64,000 bases of DNA from Halomonas sp. (GTDB lineage: Bacteria; Pseudomonadota; Gammaproteobacteria; Pseudomonadales; Halomonadaceae): positions 62,001 to 126,000 of the forward strand of contig NZ_DRFS01000005.1 of the NCBI RefSeq assembly GCF_011050415.1, read 5' to 3'. Positions 59,672 to 64,000 of the stretch are shown here, in pieces. Every line of letters starts with the position of its first letter. Position 1 is the stretch's first letter. Under the pieces are notes generated by a model, which was not told the DNA's origin, ran no database searches, and was given only the letters and a program-made list of their open reading frames with translations. A program made the translations under genes and the position numbers.

Positions 59672-61708
59672 TTGAGTAGCGAAATCATCAAAGTTCCCGA
59701 TATCGGTGGCGATACCGATGTCGAAATCATCGAGATTGCGGTGTCAGTAGGCGACGTCATTGAAGCAGAAGACACCCTGATCACGCTGGAATCTGACAAA
59801 GCCAGCATGGATGTACCAGCCCCGAAAGGTGGCAAGGTCATTAAAGTGCTGGTCAAAGAAGGCGATAGCGTTTCCGAAGGCGACGATATCATTGAGCTGG
59901 AAGTTGAAGGCGGCGGCGACAGTAGCAGCGAAGAAAGCAGTAGCGCTGAAGCCGAGCAAGAAGCCGCTCCAGCCACCAAACAAGAGCAACCCAAAGCGCC
60001 GTCTCAAGAGCAGAAGCCAGCCGCTAAGAAGTCAGTCGGTGGTAAGCAGACGGTTGATATTATAGTGCCGGATCTTGGCGGCGCTGATAGCGTTGAAATT
60101 ATCGAAGTCGCGGTAAGTGAAGGCGATGAAGTGGCCGCGGAAGATACGCTGATCACCCTTGAGTCTGACAAAGCCTCCATGGATGTGCCAAGCCCGTACA
60201 GCGGTAAAATAGTTAGTTTTACCGTAAAGGAAGGCGACAGCGTTTCCGAAGGCGATGTCATCGGTAAGATGGAGATCGTCGGTGAAGGCGGTGACGAGAG
60301 CGAAGAGGCACCTGAAGAGCAAGCCTCTAGCCAGTCCAGCAGTGAACCGGAAGCGTCGGCTGAAGAAGATGATCAGGAAGAGGCCAGTGGCGAACCGGAA
60401 CGCAAAGAGATTCGCGTGCCGGATCTGTCAGGCGCTTCAGATGTGCCGATTATTGAAATCGGCGTAGCCGCTGGCGACGAGGTCAACGAAGAAGACCCGT
60501 TGATCACCTTGGAGTCTGATAAAGCCTCTATGGACGTGCCTAGTCCCTACAAAGGTAAGCTGATTGAGCTGACCGTTAAAGAGGGCGATACCGTCTCTGA
60601 AGGCGATGTGATTGGCTATATGGAAGTGGCGGGTGCCAAAAAAGCGGCACCGAAGAAAGCTGCATCTGCAAATGCTGATCAGCAAAAAGATAAGCCCAAA
60701 AGCGATAAGCCTAGCAAGGCCGCTGAGTCTTCCTCTGGAACACCCAGCCCGGAAGCGCAGATGGCCGCGCACAAGCCGCGCGACGGCAAATTGGTTCACG
60801 CTGGCCCCGCCGTGCGTATGTTGGCTCGCGAACTGGGTGTCGACTTGGAGCTAGTCAAGCCAAGTGGGCCGAAAGATCGCGTGGTCAAAGAGGATGTGCA
60901 GGCCTATGTGAAGCAGGCCATTGCCAATCAGGGTAAAGCCTCCTCAGGCGCAGCAGCGGCTAGCGGTGGTGCGGGAATCCCAGTGATTCCCGAAGTCGAC
61001 TTCAGCCAGTTTGGTGAAGTGGAAGAGAAGCCAATGGGTCGCCTGCTTAAAATGGGCGCGACCAACCTGCATCGCAGCTGGCTCAACGTGCCTCACGTCA
61101 CGCAGTTTGATGAAGCCGACATCACCGAGCTTGAAGATTTCCGTAAGGCGATGAAAGCAGAAGCTGAAGCACAGGGTGCCAAGCTCACGCCACTGCCATT
61201 TATGGTCAAAGCCTGTGCCTTTGCACTGCGAAAATTCCCGCAGTTCAATGTTAGCTTGAAGGGTGATGGTGAAACGCTGGTATGGAAGAACTACGTCCAT
61301 ATCGGTATCGCTGTGGACACGCCCGATGGCCTGATGGTGCCGGTACTGCGCAACGCCGATAAAAAATCCTTGATTGAGATTGCCAAGGAGATGGCCGAGC
61401 TTGGTAAGAAAGCACAAACCAAAAAGCTCAAACGTGACGAAATGACCGGTGGCTGTTTCACTATTTCGAGCCTCGGCTCGATTGGTGGTACCGCGTTTAC
61501 GCCGATCGTTAATGCGCCTGAAGTGGCTATTTTGGGTGTGTCAAAAGCCCAAATGAAGCCGGTCTGGGATGGCAGTGCCTTCCAGCCGCGTCTGATGATG
61601 CCGCTTTCGCTCTCCTACGACCACCGGGCGATCAACGGGGCAGATGCAGCACGCTTCACCGCTTTCCTGGCTGATGTATTGACGGATATTCGTCGTTTAC
61701 TGCTGTAA
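59672..61708 (+). CDS. aceF: Pyruvate dehydrogenase E2 (dihydrolipoyl acetyltransferase)
   Basis: This 678-residue core protein carries acetyl groups on lipoyl arms and transfers them to CoA. Three lipoyl domains are visible, each with ESDKASMDVP, near residues 42, 166 and 282, joined by acidic Ala/Ser/Glu linkers. An E3/E1-binding domain (AGPAVRMLARELGVDLELV) lies near 370-410, then the catalytic domain. The active-site segment is YDHRAINGADAARF with Asn where E. coli has Asp; Azotobacter also has Asn. Translation starts at TTG, with AAGGAG seven bases upstream. lpd is not adjacent. Confidence 0.95.
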   Translation: MSSEIIKVPDIGGDTDVEIIEIAVSVGDVIEAEDTLITLESDKASMDVPAPKGGKVIKVLVKEGDSVSEGDDIIELEVEGGGDSSSEESSSAEAEQEAAPATKQEQPKAPSQEQKPAAKKSVGGKQTVDIIVPDLGGADSVEIIEVAVSEGDEVAAEDTLITLESDKASMDVPSPYSGKIVSFTVKEGDSVSEGDVIGKMEIVGEGGDESEEAPEEQASSQSSSEPEASAEEDDQEEASGEPERKEIRVPDLSGASDVPIIEIGVAAGDEVNEEDPLITLESDKASMDVPSPYKGKLIELTVKEGDTVSEGDVIGYMEVAGAKKAAPKKAASANADQQKDKPKSDKPSKAAESSSGTPSPEAQMAAHKPRDGKLVHAGPAVRMLARELGVDLELVKPSGPKDRVVKEDVQAYVKQAIANQGKASSGAAAASGGAGIPVIPEVDFSQFGEVEEKPMGRLLKMGATNLHRSWLNVPHVTQFDEADITELEDFRKAMKAEAEAQGAKLTPLPFMVKACAFALRKFPQFNVSLKGDGETLVWKNYVHIGIAVDTPDGLMVPVLRNADKKSLIEIAKEMAELGKKAQTKKLKRDEMTGGCFTISSLGSIGGTAFTPIVNAPEVAILGVSKAQMKPVWDGSAFQPRLMMPLSLSYDHRAINGADAARFTAFLADVLTDIRRLLL

Positions 61709-61727
61709 TCGATAGAATGGATGTTTA

Positions 61728-61757
61728 ACAAGCGGCGCCCTTTTGGGCGCCGCTTGT
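61728..61757 (+). terminator. Terminator of aceEF
   Basis: ACAAGCGGCGCCC-TTTT-GGGCGCCGCTTGT is a perfect 13-bp stem, followed by GTTTG. Confidence 0.85.
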
Positions 61758-61920
61758 GTTTGCCCGGCTGATAGAAGGGCGACCAAAGTGTAAGTTTTTC
61801 GGCACCCAGCTGTTTTAATTTAAAAAAAGTGAAATAAAAGCGGGTCTCTCAGGCTTTTGGGGAGTTGTGTCGCCTGGAAGGCGCGGTTATTGTCGGGTAA
61901 TAGATTTTTTCATATTTTAA

Positions 61921-62592
<672 letters not shown>

Positions 62593-62640
62593 TAAAAGAA
62601 TTAGCCAGCTGCTTTAATTAGCCAACTGCTTTACAACGTT

Positions 62641-62670
62641 GACGATGGCCCGCTTAGGCGGGCCATCGTC
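62641..62670 (+). terminator. Hairpin terminator after adk
   Basis: GACGATGGCCCGC-TTAG-GCGGGCCATCGTC is a perfect 13-bp stem 48 bases after the adk stop. The T-run after it is weak. Confidence 0.65.
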
Positions 62671-62726
62671 GTGATGGCGTGACAAAGGTATAATGCCGAA
62701 ACTTTTCTTTCGAGTGGCTACTCGCT

Positions 62727-63425
62727 ATGCCGTTACACCTGCTTGCCCTTGACGCTTCATCAAGCGCCTGTTCAGCGGCGCTACTACGCCAAGATGATGC
62801 GGGGACAGAATGCCTGGCGCGATTTGAAATGACGCCCCGCGCCCATACGCGGCGCTTAATGCCAATGGTTGATGAGGTGCTTGCCGAAGCGCAGCTCTCT
62901 CCCTCCCAGCTTGATGCGGTCGCCTTTGGGCGCGGTCCCGGTTCGTTTACCGGCCTGCGCATTGCGGCGGGCGTTGCACAGGGGCTGGCATTCGGTTTGG
63001 ACTGTCCCCTCTTAGGCGTCTCAACGCTAGAGGCTCTCGCTCTCCAAGCCCATCGCCGCTACCACCTTCGCCATGTGGTCACTGCTTTAGATGCGCGCAT
63101 GGGTGAGGTATACGCCGCCACATGGCACTGCCTAAAAGATACCATCACGCCGATGAGTGACGAAGCCGTGCTAGCGCCAGAGGCGCTACGTTTACCAAGT
63201 GGGGAAACTGACTGGGTCGGTGTTGGCAGCGGTTTTACGCTGTGGGAGCGGTTTTCAACCAGTGTACATGTGAGCATGCCTCAGCATTTGGAAGACCTTG
63301 AGCCGCGTGCGGAGGAAATGGCTTGGTTAGGCGCGCGGGATTTTACTGCTGGATTAGGTCAGGCTGCTCACTTGGTTCAACCCGTTTATCTACGCAACGA
63401 CGTTGCCTGGAAAAAACCTGCATGA
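62727..63425 (+). CDS. tsaB: t6A tRNA modification protein TsaB
   Basis: This 232-residue ASKHA-fold protein works with TsaD, TsaE and TsaC to make N6-threonylcarbamoyladenosine 37 in tRNA. It opens [17 protein letters not shown] and contains [20 protein letters not shown], both typical of TsaB. It lacks the metal-binding His residues of TsaD. Its stop overlaps the rsmJ start by four bases. The window also holds trmO, which methylates the t6A product, about 8.4 kb upstream. Confidence 0.94.
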   Translation: MPLHLLALDASSSACSAALLRQDDAGTECLARFEMTPRAHTRRLMPMVDEVLAEAQLSPSQLDAVAFGRGPGSFTGLRIAAGVAQGLAFGLDCPLLGVSTLEALALQAHRRYHLRHVVTALDARMGEVYAATWHCLKDTITPMSDEAVLAPEALRLPSGETDWVGVGSGFTLWERFSTSVHVSMPQHLEDLEPRAEEMAWLGARDFTAGLGQAAHLVQPVYLRNDVAWKKPA

Positions 63426-64000
63426 TGCTGGTCGATGCAATAGCGCTGCCGTCTCAGCTAGCGTTAGCGCAGCGAGATGGCCGACTGGTACTGGTAGGCG
63501 ATGAAGCTCGCTATGGGAAACCGCTCAGCGTTGATTTCGTCTCAGGCAAAGCCGCGCATCGGCGCCAGTTTGGCGGCGGTCGTGGTCAGCTAGTCGCGAA
63601 GGCGTGTGGGCTAACTAAAGGTGTTACACCGAGCATTGTTGATGCGACTGCAGGATTAGGGCGTGATGCGTTTGTACTGGCTGGTTTAGGTGCCCAGGTG
63701 CTGTTAATTGAGCGGGTTGCGGCGATTGCTGCGCTGTTGGAAGATGGCCTGGCACGTGCGCTGGGCCATGCCGATACCGCTGAAATTGCCGCCCGTATGA
63801 CGCTACGTCATGGTGATGCAGCCGACGCTCTAGCGACGCTTGTCGCTAGTGCCGGCTTCTCACCCCAGGTAATCCATCTGGATCCGATGTTTCCCCATCG
63901 TGAAAAGTCAGCGCTGGTGAAAAAGGAGATGCGTCTATTTCGTGAGTTGGCGGGTGACGATAACGATGCCCCACGGCTGCTTGAAGCAGCACTCGATGTT
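63422..64000 (+). CDS. rsmJ: 16S rRNA m2G1516 methyltransferase RsmJ (partial, 3' end beyond window)
   Basis: The first 193 codons are present and open to the window edge. RsmJ methylates guanosine 1516 of 16S rRNA with SAM. The SAM-binding motif is [18 protein letters not shown] near residues 77-94, and the catalytic segment [20 protein letters not shown] is nearly that of E. coli Rsm[21 protein letters not shown] is also typical. Two ATG codons in a row (63422 and 63425) are possible starts. It overlaps tsaB by four bases. Confidence 0.94.
   Translation, partial: MMLVDAIALPSQLALAQRDGRLVLVGDEARYGKPLSVDFVSGKAAHRRQFGGGRGQLVAKACGLTKGVTPSIVDATAGLGRDAFVLAGLGAQVLLIERVAAIAALLEDGLARALGHADTAEIAARMTLRHGDAADALATLVASAGFSPQVIHLDPMFPHREKSALVKKEMRLFRELAGDDNDAPRLLEAALDV

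Overview
The window reads as an ordinary, gene-dense chromosomal core segment of a gammaproteobacterium, most likely a Halomonas-type (Halomonadaceae) organism. The basis is the overall protein character, which resembles Pseudomonas and Azotobacter for PurL, MetE, AceF and HemB, a BCCT osmolyte transporter, and gene neighbourhoods shared with E. coli and Pseudomonas. The genus is my inference. I see no phage, integrase, transposase, CRISPR array, toxin-antitoxin pair or secretion cluster.

Layout. 1-8.2 kb is the least conserved part: a small His-tailed membrane protein, a BCCT transporter, a 48-aa membrane peptide, a three-gene operon of two stand-alone periplasmic solute-binding proteins plus a membrane diguanylate cyclase, a UMF1-type MFS transporter, a retropepsin-like protease, and two very short genes. 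8.2-14 kb holds an RstA/RstB-like two-component pair and the divergent metR/metE pair. 14-18.2 kb holds ppk1, hemB and elbB. 18.2-31.1 kb is a long minus-strand run: priA, argS-SPOR protein, hslVU, DUF971, ubiE-ubiJ-ubiB, hisE and tatABC. 31.1-34.6 kb holds rpmE, a short malic enzyme, tesB and tadA. 34.6-45.2 kb holds mltF, purL, a zinc-ribbon protein, radD and scpA-scpB-rluB. 45.3-46.9 kb holds two identical tRNA-Lys genes and nadA. 47-53.6 kb holds bepA, tusA, perM, bcp, dapA, bamC and purC, an arrangement close to the E. coli bepA-perM-bcp-dapA-bamC-purC block. 53.6-64 kb holds trmO, a GNAT protein, nadC/ampD, aceE-aceF, adk, tsaB and the start of rsmJ.

How the genes work together. Several clusters are functional units: Tat protein export, ubiquinone synthesis, the HslVU protease, condensin accessory proteins, peptidoglycan turnover and recycling (MltF, AmpD), NAD synthesis (NadA, NadC), purine synthesis (PurL, PurC), outer-membrane assembly (BamC, BepA) and pyruvate dehydrogenase (AceE, AceF, without PdhR or Lpd beside them).

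For novelty, I found no clear undescribed system. The best candidates are the SBP-SBP-diguanylate cyclase operon (2576-5382), three imperfect direct repeats in a long predicted rpmE leader, two long non-coding palindromic elements (28690-28803 and 46911-46996), two tandem duplications upstream of purL, and small genes at 2387, 7526 and 7898. Start codons were re-chosen from Shine-Dalgarno positions and family N-termini where noted. Residue positions are approximate.
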